A stretch of DNA of 24,403 nucleotides from a virus. Of the stretch, positions 1 to 6,951 are shown in pieces. Location: IMG/VR virus record IMGVR_UViG_3300044843_000391, positions 1 to 24,403 of that record; one strand, given 5' to 3'. Positions within the stretch are counted from its first letter, which is position 1. Each line of letters opens with the position of its first letter. Both the position numbers and the translations under genes were made by a program. The notes beneath the pieces were generated by a model. That model saw nothing but the letters and a program-made list of their open reading frames with translations, was not told where the DNA came from and ran no database searches.

Positions 1-2
1 TA

Positions 3-305
3 ATAGCAAACTCTACAGCAGGACACATAAAGGCATTAGATACAAGAATAGATGTTATCGAATCAGATCCAGCCAGATCAGCATTGTCTAATAACGAACC
101 ATCAGGACCACTATTGGTTAATGGATATATTTGGGTAGATGGAGACTCTGTTACTGGAAATGCTCCAACCTATGGAACAGCAACATACTCAACAACTGCC
201 CCAACAGAAAACCTAACGTCTGGAACTCTTTGGGTAGACTCAGATTCTTCACCACTCAAACTATATGTATGGTCTGGACTTGAATGGCGGGTGATTGGTG
301 AATAA
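3..305 (+). CDS. C-terminal part of a phage tail-fibre/structural protein (5' end outside window)
   Basis: The frame is open from the left window edge, so this is the 3' end of a longer gene; the first start-like codon in the window (TTG at 84) is internal. The first visible residues include a short heptad-like stretch (KALDTRIDVIESD), a common coiled-coil ending of phage fibre shafts. It is followed by a domain of about 60 residues with two W-[VI]-D motifs (YIWVDGD, TLWVDSD) and the ending LKLYVWSGLEWRVIGE. A similar pattern, LWFDTLTSRVNVYYSGSW, occurs in the protein at 12084-12539, so this is probably a recurring surface or adhesin-like module. The stop overlaps the next start as TAATG, suggesting translational coupling. 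The structural role is inferred from composition and neighbours. Confidence 0.75.
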   Translation: MANSTAGHIKALDTRIDVIESDPARSALSNNEPSGPLLVNGYIWVDGDSVTGNAPTYGTATYSTTAPTENLTSGTLWVDSDSSPLKLYVWSGLEWRVIGE

Positions 306-421
306 TGTCTAACGAACAAACCAATCAAATACTAAAAGAAAGAGCCATAGCAAAACTAGTTGCTTTGGGATTAACAGAAGCAGAATTACGTTCATTGGGG
401 TTGACATCAGATGCCAATTAA
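305..421 (+). CDS. 38-residue helical peptide between two fibre genes
   Basis: The ATG overlaps the upstream stop (TAATG at 303-307), and the stop at 419-421 lies inside the next gene, which starts at 411. The reading frame is thus coupled on both sides, which supports it being real. The product has a charged amphipathic stretch (LKERAIAKLVALGLTEAELR) ending in LGLTSDAN. Short helical peptides of this style are often found directly after phage tail genes (the XkdX-type small proteins are one example), but no firm family can be assigned by eye. It might be a small tail-associated or assembly peptide. No signal peptide or membrane helix is visible. Confidence 0.6.
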   Translation: MSNEQTNQILKERAIAKLVALGLTEAELRSLGLTSDAN

Positions 422-2498
422 TAGTGACGGTAAAGTAGCATATATTTATAAGGATGGCACATGGTATGCCATCAGTGGTGCTATTAATACTAATGCTTCT
501 TATACTTGGACTGCTTCACAAACCTTTGCATCCCCCGTTACTTTTGAAGAAGTTTTAATATCAAGAGCAGGAATTAATAATTTTCAGTCTCCAGAAACTC
601 GTGACATTGCTATACCAAACCCAGTAGATGGTTCAGTTTGTTTTGTAAGACAATCTACAACTGGCGGTACTGTAATAAACCAATTACAGTATTACCATAA
701 TGGATGGAAGAATGTATCAGGGTATTCAAATGTTGTATCAAAGTTAGGTTCTTATAGTATTGATTTAAATGATGCGGGTAAAGTAATTACTGTAGACAGT
801 TCTTCTGCTTCTACAATTGCCCTTCCAACAAACGCAGAATTGCCAATAGCAAATGGTTTTAAGTTTGATGTAGTTAGATTGGGAACTGGTACAGTACTGA
901 TTAGTTCATCTGCAACAGTTCTCAGCAAAAATCCTAGTGAAGCATATATTGATTCTCAATATGGTAGAGTTACTGTTATAAAGTTAGACACTAATACATG
1001 GTTAGTTACTGGCGATGTATATGAAGGATCAACCATAGCACCTGCTCCTGTTGCTCCTGCTCCAGTTGCCCCAGCACCTTCACCTGCTCCCGTAGCACCT
1101 TCACCTGTAGCACCTAGCCCAGTAGCCCCTGCTCCTGTAGCACCTCCACCTGTCGCACCTGTCGCACCTGTCGCACCTGTAGCCCCTGCACCAGTACCTG
1201 CTCCTGCACCAGTACCTGCTCCTGCACCAGTACCTGCTCCTGCACCAGTACCTGCTCCTGCCCCAGCCCCTGCTCCAGTAGGAGTAACAAATTACTTTGG
1301 ATATTGTGATTTAAGCAATAATCCAGTTGGACCATTCTCAACATCATCTTCTTGTGCCGATGCATATGATGCTCAAGAAAATGCAAATGGATATCCACCT
1401 ATTGGATGGGTCTGTGGTTCGACACCACAAGATGGAACACCAAGTTGTAGTGGAACATCGCCTGCTCCAACACCTGCACCAGCAGGAATTACTTATTGGT
1501 ATACAGGTTGTTGCTCCACCAATAATCAGCAGGTTACTGGAACAAGTAGCGTAGACTTTACTTTAGCATTTAATTCTATGAATAGCCAATGTTCTGGATC
1601 TGTAACAAGTACACAAAGTGGAGTTGGAGGAACAATTCCTACACTAAGTTGCGGATCATCTCCATCACCTGCCCCAGCACCAGTTTCATCATCATGCGTA
1701 CCTGCAGATGCTTGGTCATACACTAAGTCAATGTGCCAGGCTTGCGGATACTACTACTCAGATGAATTTGGTGAATGTTCAACAGAACCATGGGGTTCTA
1801 GTCCTTCGCCTGCCCCAGCCCCTGCTGCACCAGCACCTGCTCCAGCACCAGCACCTGCTCCTGCACCAGTAGCACCATCATGCGTTCCTGCAGATGCTTG
1901 GGCATACAATAAGTCTAAGTGTCAATCATGTGGATACTACTACTCAGATGAGTTTGGCGAATGCTCAACAACTCCATGGACTTCACCTGCTCCAGTTGCA
2001 CCAAGTCCTGTCGCACCAAGCCCTGTGGCACCTGTACCAGTAACAATTACACCAGTGCCAACTCCAGCACCAACTCCAGCACCTGCACCAGCACCAGCAC
2101 CTGCCCCTGTAGCACCTTCACCTGCACCTGTTGCATCATGTGATGAAAACTTGGCTTGGTCATATAATCAGTCTAAGTGTCAGTCATGTGGATATTATTG
2201 GAGCAGCACATTCGGTGAGTGTTCTTCAGAGCCATGGTCAACCCCTGTAGCACCTTCACCAGTTGCACCTAGCCCAGCAGCACCTGTAGCACCTAGCCCA
2301 GCAGCACCTGTAGCACCTAGCCCAGCAGCACCTGTAGCACCTAGCCCAGCAGCACCTGTAGCACCTAGCCCAGCAGCACCTGTAGCACCTAGCCCAGCAG
2401 CACCTGTTGCATCACCAACTGGTGGAACGACAGAGTGTACTTGTGGATATTGTTGGAGATGTAGCGAATGTTGCCCAGGAAGAACTTGCGCTTGTTAG
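411..2498 (+). CDS. Proline-rich, arabinogalactan-protein-like phage appendage protein with eight-Cys C-terminal cap
   Basis: This 695-residue protein has three parts. Residues 1 to about 205 are folded; the section around 110-205 resembles the end domain of the fibre at 12599-14812 (compare NTWLVTGD with NTWVVYGD). From residue 211 onward, tracts of AP, VP, SP and TP dipeptides alternate with Cys-rich inserts: two inserts around 289-347 and 363-420, then three copies of a 33-residue CVPADAW-type repeat beginning at C429, C491 and C577. Six copies of an eight-residue PVAPSPAA unit follow. Residues 676-695 are an eight-Cys cap, also found at the end of the protein at 14837-15814. No signal peptide is seen. 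The dipeptides are those hydroxylated and glycosylated in plant arabinogalactan proteins, and hydroxylase and sugar genes follow directly. A tail-appendage role is inferred. The ATG lies inside the preceding small gene. Confidence 0.85.
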   Translation: MPINSDGKVAYIYKDGTWYAISGAINTNASYTWTASQTFASPVTFEEVLISRAGINNFQSPETRDIAIPNPVDGSVCFVRQSTTGGTVINQLQYYHNGWKNVSGYSNVVSKLGSYSIDLNDAGKVITVDSSSASTIALPTNAELPIANGFKFDVVRLGTGTVLISSSATVLSKNPSEAYIDSQYGRVTVIKLDTNTWLVTGDVYEGSTIAPAPVAPAPVAPAPSPAPVAPSPVAPSPVAPAPVAPPPVAPVAPVAPVAPAPVPAPAPVPAPAPVPAPAPVPAPAPAPAPVGVTNYFGYCDLSNNPVGPFSTSSSCADAYDAQENANGYPPIGWVCGSTPQDGTPSCSGTSPAPTPAPAGITYWYTGCCSTNNQQVTGTSSVDFTLAFNSMNSQCSGSVTSTQSGVGGTIPTLSCGSSPSPAPAPVSSSCVPADAWSYTKSMCQACGYYYSDEFGECSTEPWGSSPSPAPAPAAPAPAPAPAPAPAPVAPSCVPADAWAYNKSKCQSCGYYYSDEFGECSTTPWTSPAPVAPSPVAPSPVAPVPVTITPVPTPAPTPAPAPAPAPAPVAPSPAPVASCDENLAWSYNQSKCQSCGYYWSSTFGECSSEPWSTPVAPSPVAPSPAAPVAPSPAAPVAPSPAAPVAPSPAAPVAPSPAAPVAPSPAAPVASPTGGTTECTCGYCWRCSECCPGRTCAC
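1191..1262 (+). repeat. 18-bp tandem repeat, four copies (PVPAPA unit)
   Basis: Four back-to-back copies of CCAGTACCTGCTCCTGCA encode PVPAPA within the Pro-rich protein. The last copy differs at its final base. A shorter 9-bp run based on CACCTGTCG lies just upstream, around 1150-1180. Such exact repeats inside a coding region can expand or contract by slippage in whole codons without breaking the frame. Confidence 0.9.
1695..2237 (+). repeat. Three copies of a 33-residue Cys-rich module
   Basis: Copies lie at 1695-1793, 1881-1979 and 2139-2237, separated by Pro-rich linkers. Each has four cysteines, a conserved C-Q-[AS]-C-G-Y-Y core, then F-G-E-C and a closing P-W. The first two are nearly identical in protein; the third begins CDENLAW and has diverged more. 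The four cysteines could form two disulfides or one metal site. The family is not recognised. Confidence 0.85.
2259..2402 (+). repeat. 24-bp tandem repeat, six copies (PVAPSPAA unit)
   Basis: Five perfect copies of a 24-bp unit occupy 2283-2402. A first copy at 2259-2282 has two changes near its start. Each unit encodes PVAPSPAA, giving alternating VAP, SPA and AAP steps. Perfect identity at DNA level suggests recent expansion and probable copy-number variation among relatives. Confidence 0.92.
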
Positions 2499-2500
2499 TG

Positions 2501-2506
2501 TATAAT
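2501..2506 (+). promoter_or_regulatory. Possible -10 element upstream of the zinc-ribbon gene
   Basis: TATAAT lies three bases after the stop of the Pro-rich protein and about 30 bases before the next ATG. A Shine-Dalgarno-like AGGGAAA precedes that ATG. TG sits directly before the hexamer without the usual one-base gap, and no clear -35 is seen. It could start transcription of the modification cassette. Confidence 0.4.
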
Positions 2507-2537
2507 GTATAAATAACTATACAAAAGTAGGGAAAAT

Positions 2538-2777
2538 ATGTCAGAAGAAAAATCAGTATGGCAAAAATATAAAGAAAGCCTTGGAGATACTAGACCATGG
2601 GATCTCATTAACCCTGAAACAGAGTGGGCATCAAAAGAGGTAGCAGAAGAAAGATATTCTATTTGTCAATCCTGTCCAGAACTAATAAAACTAACAAAGC
2701 AATGTAAAAAGTGTGGATGTTTTATGTTTGCTAAAACTAAATTACTAAATGCAACTTGTCCACTAGAAAAGTGGTAA
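2538..2777 (+). CDS. Small zinc-ribbon-like protein
   Basis: The 79-residue product has cysteines arranged as CQSC, CKKCGC and a final CPLEKW. This suits a one-zinc ribbon or knuckle and resembles the small DUF6171-type proteins found in many phages; that match is by eye. The N-terminal half is charged and lacks a signal peptide. ATG follows an AGGG Shine-Dalgarno. The gene sits between the Pro-rich appendage gene and an oxygenase that starts one base after its stop, so it is probably co-expressed with the modification enzymes. Whether it is an adaptor, an accessory protein or unrelated is unknown. Confidence 0.75.
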   Translation: MSEEKSVWQKYKESLGDTRPWDLINPETEWASKEVAEERYSICQSCPELIKLTKQCKKCGCFMFAKTKLLNATCPLEKW

Positions 2778-2778
2778 T

Positions 2779-3381
2779 ATGATTAAAGATGAAATTGCTC
2801 CAGGTATTGTTTGTTATAAGAATGTACTAGATGACAATATCATATCTACTTTAATAAAAGATATTGAAGAGGGCGCTGAATCACTAAATGTGGAATGGAA
2901 TCAGTCTCTGGTAGAGGGCCAAGGCGGTGTTGAAGTAGATACTAAGGCTAGAGATACATCAGTTATAGGTGTACCATATAAAGATTATATAGTTGATGAT
3001 TTTATGACTTTTAGCGATGCATTTTATGGAAATTTATCTAATATATTTTTTGAAGCATTTAATCCTAGAGAAATAGACTATAGATCAATGTTTTCATGTG
3101 AGACTACTTGGCATGATGACTATGGTATTTTAAAATATGGCGTTGGTCAAAAATTTACTAATCATATAGATGACCACAAGAATCATCATAGAAGAATGTC
3201 TACAATATTTTACATGAATGATGATTATGAAGGTGGAGAGATAGAGTTTCCAAGATTTAATGTAAGTCATAAACCAGAAAAAAATGAATTAATTATTTTC
3301 CCATCAACATATGTATACAATCATTCTGTACTTCCAGTAACTAGTGGAACAAGGTATGCAGTAGTAAGTTGGTTAAGATGA
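2779..3381 (+). CDS. 2-oxoglutarate/Fe(II)-dependent oxygenase, prolyl-4-hydroxylase-like
   Basis: The 200-residue protein is a compact double-stranded beta-helix oxygenase. The iron triad is visible as H129-x-D131 (in FTNHIDDH) and H182 (in YNHSVLP). R192, ten residues after the distal His, is the expected 2-oxoglutarate ligand. The family signature NDDYEGGEIEFPRF lies between them. Such enzymes oxidise a substrate C-H bond while decarboxylating 2-oxoglutarate; prolyl 4-hydroxylases are the best-known members. The position after the Pro-rich protein makes peptidyl proline a plausible but unproven substrate. Its stop overlaps the next gene's start as ATGA. Confidence 0.88.
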   Translation: MIKDEIAPGIVCYKNVLDDNIISTLIKDIEEGAESLNVEWNQSLVEGQGGVEVDTKARDTSVIGVPYKDYIVDDFMTFSDAFYGNLSNIFFEAFNPREIDYRSMFSCETTWHDDYGILKYGVGQKFTNHIDDHKNHHRRMSTIFYMNDDYEGGEIEFPRFNVSHKPEKNELIIFPSTYVYNHSVLPVTSGTRYAVVSWLR

Positions 3382-3944
3382 TACAGATTAAAGATCCAGT
3401 TATTATGGATAAAGTTTTTTCTGAAGAAGAATATTATGAACTTAGTAACTATTTAAAAAATAAACCAAAAAATCCACAAGACTATTCTGATGGTTTTGGA
3501 AGGTATTGTTTTAATGACTCACTAATAGACTCTTATGCAGAAAAGTTAATACCAATTGCTAGAAAACAATTTAACAGTGAAAACCTTATTCCATCATATT
3601 CTCTTTTTGCACATTATGAAGGAAAGCAGGCAAATTTATACAAGCATATAGATGATAACGCTTGTACCTATACTATAGACTTTTGCGTTTATCAAACAGA
3701 GCCATGGGATTTATTTGTAGAAAATAAAGCATATACATTATATCCAAATCAAGCCCTTGCTTATTATGGAAATGATCAGTTGCATTGGAGAGAAAAATTT
3801 CCAAACCCAGATTCTGGAAATGTAGCAATGATATTTTTTCATTTTGTTGAACCAGATCACTGGTGGGTACAAAAGGGTCCAGGGTACTTAGATGTAATTC
3901 GTAAAACTATAACGGAGGAACAATGGAATCAAAGACAGCAATAG
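3378..3944 (+). CDS. Divergent 2OG-Fe(II) oxygenase-like protein
   Basis: I place the start at the ATG at 3378, which overlaps the previous stop as ATGA; a TTG at 3369 would add three residues but lacks support. The 188-residue product has H90-x-D92 (LYKHIDD) and H136 followed by R138 (QLHWREKF), matching an iron triad with a nearby basic residue. It lacks the NDDYEGGE signature shared by the other oxygenases here, and the basic 2OG ligand is not at the usual spacing. It may act on a different substrate or be catalytically altered. The 3' end overlaps the next gene by 22 bases. Confidence 0.7.
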   Translation: MIQIKDPVIMDKVFSEEEYYELSNYLKNKPKNPQDYSDGFGRYCFNDSLIDSYAEKLIPIARKQFNSENLIPSYSLFAHYEGKQANLYKHIDDNACTYTIDFCVYQTEPWDLFVENKAYTLYPNQALAYYGNDQLHWREKFPNPDSGNVAMIFFHFVEPDHWWVQKGPGYLDVIRKTITEEQWNQRQQ

Positions 3945-4891
3945 TGTTTGGCGCAGGAGGATTTATTGGAAGTCATCTTGTCAAAAAATTGAAAGAACAA
4001 GGTTTTTGGGTTCGTGGTGTAGATCTTAAATATCCAGAATATTGGAAGACGTATGCTGATGATTTTGTAATTGGAGATTTAAGAAATCCAGACGTTGTAA
4101 AAAAAGTAATGCCAATAAAATTTGATGAAGTTTATCAATTGGCTGCTGATATGGGTGGAGCAGGGTATATTAACTCTGGCGATAATGATGCAGAAGTTAT
4201 GGGTAACTCAATATTAATAAATGTTAATGTTTTGAAGCAGGCAGAAATAGTAAGAATTAAGTCTATATTTTTCTCATCTACCGCTTGTGTCTATCCAGAG
4301 TATAATCAGATGGATCCAGGAAGTATAAATACAAAAGAAGATTCTGTTTACCCTGCAGCACCAGATACAGAGTATGGCTGGGAAAAACTTTTTAGTGAGC
4401 GACTATATCTTGCATATAATAGAAATTATGGTATGAAAAATAAGATAGGAAGATATCACAACGTGTATGGCCCATACGGTACTTGGGATGGCGGTAAAGA
4501 AAAGGCACCAGCAGCCATTTGTCGCAAGGTAGCAAAGGCAACAGATGAAATAGAAATCTGGGGTAATGGAGAACAGCATCGCTCATTCTTGTATATAGAT
4601 GAAGCAGTTAAGGCTACAATAGATTTTTATAGAGAAGAAAACTATTTTGATCCAATCAATATAGGTTCAGAAAGAAATGTTTCTATAAATGAATTAGTAG
4701 ATATTGTTTGCAATATAGCAGGAAAGCAACTAAATAAAAAGCATATTTCTGGACCACTTGGTGTGCATGCAAGAACGTCTCATAACGAATTAATTACAAA
4801 AGTTTTGGGATACAGGCCAAGCGAAGATCTAGAGTATGGTCTGACACAGACCTATAACTGGATAAGCGATCAAATTAAAAATGTCAAATAA
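3923..4891 (+). CDS. GME: GDP-mannose 3,5-epimerase-like enzyme
   Basis: This 322-residue extended short-chain dehydrogenase begins with an NAD-binding GAGGFIG loop (residues 10-16). It has S-S-T-A-C122-V-Y-P-E, Y151-x-x-x-K155 and the block GTWDGGKEKAPAAICRK containing K194. These match the plant GDP-mannose 3,5-epimerase family, where the Cys and second Lys are the acid/base pair, so the call is stronger than a generic epimerase. The reaction converts GDP-D-mannose to GDP-L-galactose, with GDP-L-gulose as a side product. A strong GGAGG precedes the ATG. The next gene, an O-fucosyltransferase-like enzyme, could use the product because L-galactose is 6-hydroxy-L-fucose. Confidence 0.86.
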   Translation: MESKTAIVFGAGGFIGSHLVKKLKEQGFWVRGVDLKYPEYWKTYADDFVIGDLRNPDVVKKVMPIKFDEVYQLAADMGGAGYINSGDNDAEVMGNSILINVNVLKQAEIVRIKSIFFSSTACVYPEYNQMDPGSINTKEDSVYPAAPDTEYGWEKLFSERLYLAYNRNYGMKNKIGRYHNVYGPYGTWDGGKEKAPAAICRKVAKATDEIEIWGNGEQHRSFLYIDEAVKATIDFYREENYFDPINIGSERNVSINELVDIVCNIAGKQLNKKHISGPLGVHARTSHNELITKVLGYRPSEDLEYGLTQTYNWISDQIKNVK

Positions 4892-5915
4892 AATATTTTT
4901 TCAGTTATACAATCCAACTGGAATGATTAATCAGGTTATGAGTTTAGAGTTGGCTATAGGACTTGCACATGAAACAAAAAAAGATTTAATTGTTCATTAT
5001 GTAAGTAATGCAGGAGACGATTTATACAACTCTAGAAATGTTCCAATTTTTACACCAAGTAGATGGCATAATGAACAACGAAAAGATTTTACAAATCCAG
5101 ATCAATTTCCACACCTTTTAGATTTAATAAACTTTAATGAAGATTTAACTTTTATAGATACAAAGATTGATTTTTTTAAACAAGAAGAGTTTGTAATTGA
5201 TGACACTCTTAATGGGTATTATTACAGTAATGAAAATGAAATATCTGAAAATGAATTATTGTTTGCCGAAGGAAGACAAAGAATTCCACTAGACAAAAAT
5301 CTTCATCTCAAAAAAACACTTGGATGGTATAGTAGATTCTTTTACAATAGAAGTCAAGAACTAGATAATGCTCTAAAGTCCGTAAAATTTAAAGATGTAT
5401 ATGTAGACTTAGCCAAAAAAATATCTAACTCTTTAGGTTCTTTTCAAGGAATGCATTTAAGGCTTTCAGATCATATCAAAATGTTTGATACAACACAAGG
5501 TATGTTTGAGTCTTGGTTAAGCATATATGAAAATAATAAATTGCCAATAGTTGTGTCTACCTGCGAACCAGGAAATAAAATGATACAAGATAATAAGCAT
5601 AGGTTTATATTGCTTGATGAGTATATAGTCAATAATTTTAGAGATGACTTTATGTCGTTGCCATTTCAGGATGAGGTTGTTTTTGGTTTAATCTGCAATT
5701 TGGTTTTGCACGATTCTGTAAATTTTGTTGGTACTTCTGGAAGTACTTATTCAGCCTATATACATAGAGTACGAAATCAAAAGGGCATAGAAACGTGGGA
5801 CTTTTTTGATAATCCACCAAAAGCAATAGGAAGTCCGTATTCTTGGAATGGATACCCACTAGAAGGCGGTAGGAAGATGTGGTGGAGAGAGTGGCAGGAG
5901 TCTAAATTAAAATGA
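4881..5915 (+). CDS. Glycosyltransferase, O-fucosyltransferase-like (GT-B)
   Basis: The 344-residue protein starts with FFQLYNPTGMINQVMSLELA, the N-terminal pattern of fucosyltransferases (usually GGLGNQ or similar, then a helix). It carries the GDP-sugar site MHLRLSDH (H192, R194). Near the C-terminus VGTSGSTYSAYIHRVR (283-298) matches the closing nucleotide-sugar block of O-fucosyltransferases. The expected role is transfer of L-fucose or a related GDP-L-sugar to an acceptor. The start overlaps the epimerase gene by 11 bases, so donor and transferase are likely made together. The acceptor is unknown; a phage appendage protein is the favoured guess, but host envelope glycans are possible. 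Confidence 0.72.
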   Translation: MSNKIFFQLYNPTGMINQVMSLELAIGLAHETKKDLIVHYVSNAGDDLYNSRNVPIFTPSRWHNEQRKDFTNPDQFPHLLDLINFNEDLTFIDTKIDFFKQEEFVIDDTLNGYYYSNENEISENELLFAEGRQRIPLDKNLHLKKTLGWYSRFFYNRSQELDNALKSVKFKDVYVDLAKKISNSLGSFQGMHLRLSDHIKMFDTTQGMFESWLSIYENNKLPIVVSTCEPGNKMIQDNKHRFILLDEYIVNNFRDDFMSLPFQDEVVFGLICNLVLHDSVNFVGTSGSTYSAYIHRVRNQKGIETWDFFDNPPKAIGSPYSWNGYPLEGGRKMWWREWQESKLK

Positions 5916-5989
5916 TAAAAAGATTAATCTTAAAGTATCGAATGTGGAAAAAACATAGAAAGATTAAAAAGTCTAATCTGATATACTAG
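5912..5989 (+). CDS. 25-residue very basic peptide
   Basis: The ATG overlaps the glycosyltransferase stop as ATGA, and the frame closes just before the next gene. The product is Lys/Arg-rich (MIKRLILKYRMWKKHRKIKK followed by SNLIY), with a short hydrophobic patch near the start. Coupled position and clear composition support translation, but the length is small and chance cannot be excluded. It could bind nucleic acid or the membrane surface. Its 3' end contains the -10 element of the next gene. Confidence 0.45.
   Translation: MIKRLILKYRMWKKHRKIKKSNLIY
5979..5987 (+). promoter_or_regulatory. Extended -10 promoter TGATATACT, leaderless spacing
   Basis: TG-A-TATACT ends seven bases before the ATG at 5995. 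A start of transcription 6-8 bases past the -10 would fall at or next to the ATG. No Shine-Dalgarno is seen. The element overlaps the end of the small basic peptide gene. Confidence 0.5.
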
Positions 5990-5994
5990 TTTTT

Positions 5995-6951
5995 ATGTTT
6001 GATGATTTATATATTCCTGGCCCAATACCACATACTGGATATAATAAAAATACTAAGAGCAGAAAGTATAAAGTCAATGATCCAATTATTGCAGCACATG
6101 CAGAAATACCTAGGCCAGAATATAGTTACCAATGGAATGATGATGGTCTAAGGTCTATAGACTTTGCACAAAAGCCAAACGTAATTGCTTTGGGTTGTTC
6201 TTTAACTTTAGGTCAGGGACTTCCAGAAAATCTAAGATGGTCTAATTTATTGCAAGAAGAATTAGGATATAGCAAACATTTAATAGGGAATATATCATAT
6301 AGTGGAGCAGCAATAAACAAGTTAGTTTCTAGTTTTTTTGGATTAATAAATAAATATGAGTATATACCAGAAATTGTTATTTGTAATTTTGCAAATTTTG
6401 AAAGATTTTATTTTGTTTCTCCAAATGCAGAATATATGCAAGATTGGTATATTAATTACTCACCAAAAAAAACCAAGGTTACGGCACCGTGGAACTATCA
6501 AGAAATTTTGCCTTATGAGTGGGTATACTATCAAAATTTAGATCATATAAAAATGCTAGAAACCTTTTGTAATTCACAAGGTATTAAACTTATTTGGAGT
6601 ACATGGTCAAATGCATTAACAGATTCTAATGAAACATTTTTAAAAAATAATTTTAAAAATTATTTTACAGACACTACTAGGAAACAGTTCCCCATGGATT
6701 TTGAATTTGATATTCATGGAGATACAAAAGATAAGTTATTGCCACAATATAAGATGATAAATTGGGATTCTGTAAAATGCCATCAAGAATATTTTGATAA
6801 TCATATGGATATTTTTGATATGGCATATGACTATCATAAGTTTGCGGGGCCATGGGGTCCAGGATCAAATAGGCCACACCCTGGAATCCATAGACAACTG
6901 CACTGGAAAGATATGTATTATAATGAATTAACATCCAGGGGATGGCTATGA
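5995..6951 (+). CDS. SGNH/GDSL-type hydrolase-like protein
   Basis: The 318-residue protein has a block I nucleophile motif ALGCSLTLGQG with S69, a block II-like NISYSGAAIN (99-108) and a C-terminal RPHPGIHRQLHW (293-304) that resembles the His block of this family. The usual Asp three residues before the catalytic His appears as Asn (N292 before H295), so the catalytic dyad may be altered. The block III Asn may be N131 in CNFANFERF. SGNH enzymes remove or transfer acyl groups, often acetyl on sugars, which would fit the adjacent glycosyltransferases. Substrate is inferred. No signal peptide is present, suggesting action in the host cytoplasm. Confidence 0.7.
   Translation: MFDDLYIPGPIPHTGYNKNTKSRKYKVNDPIIAAHAEIPRPEYSYQWNDDGLRSIDFAQKPNVIALGCSLTLGQGLPENLRWSNLLQEELGYSKHLIGNISYSGAAINKLVSSFFGLINKYEYIPEIVICNFANFERFYFVSPNAEYMQDWYINYSPKKTKVTAPWNYQEILPYEWVYYQNLDHIKMLETFCNSQGIKLIWSTWSNALTDSNETFLKNNFKNYFTDTTRKQFPMDFEFDIHGDTKDKLLPQYKMINWDSVKCHQEYFDNHMDIFDMAYDYHKFAGPWGPGSNRPHPGIHRQLHWKDMYYNELTSRGWL

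Noticed and set aside
1114-1398. Minus-strand open frame rich in Gln/Glu/Leu/Val opposite the Pro-rich region
   Set aside because: It is a by-product of the GCT/CCA/CCT repeat codons on the + strand and has no start context or recognisable domain.
2259-2402. Possible CRISPR array
   Set aside because: The repeats are directly tandem without spacers and are in frame in a coding region; no cas genes are present.
3923-4891. GDP-L-fucose synthase or generic UDP-sugar epimerase as the identity
   Set aside because: The blocks around C122 (ACVYPE) and K194 (GTWDGGKEKAPAAICRK) fit GDP-mannose 3,5-epimerase better than either alternative.
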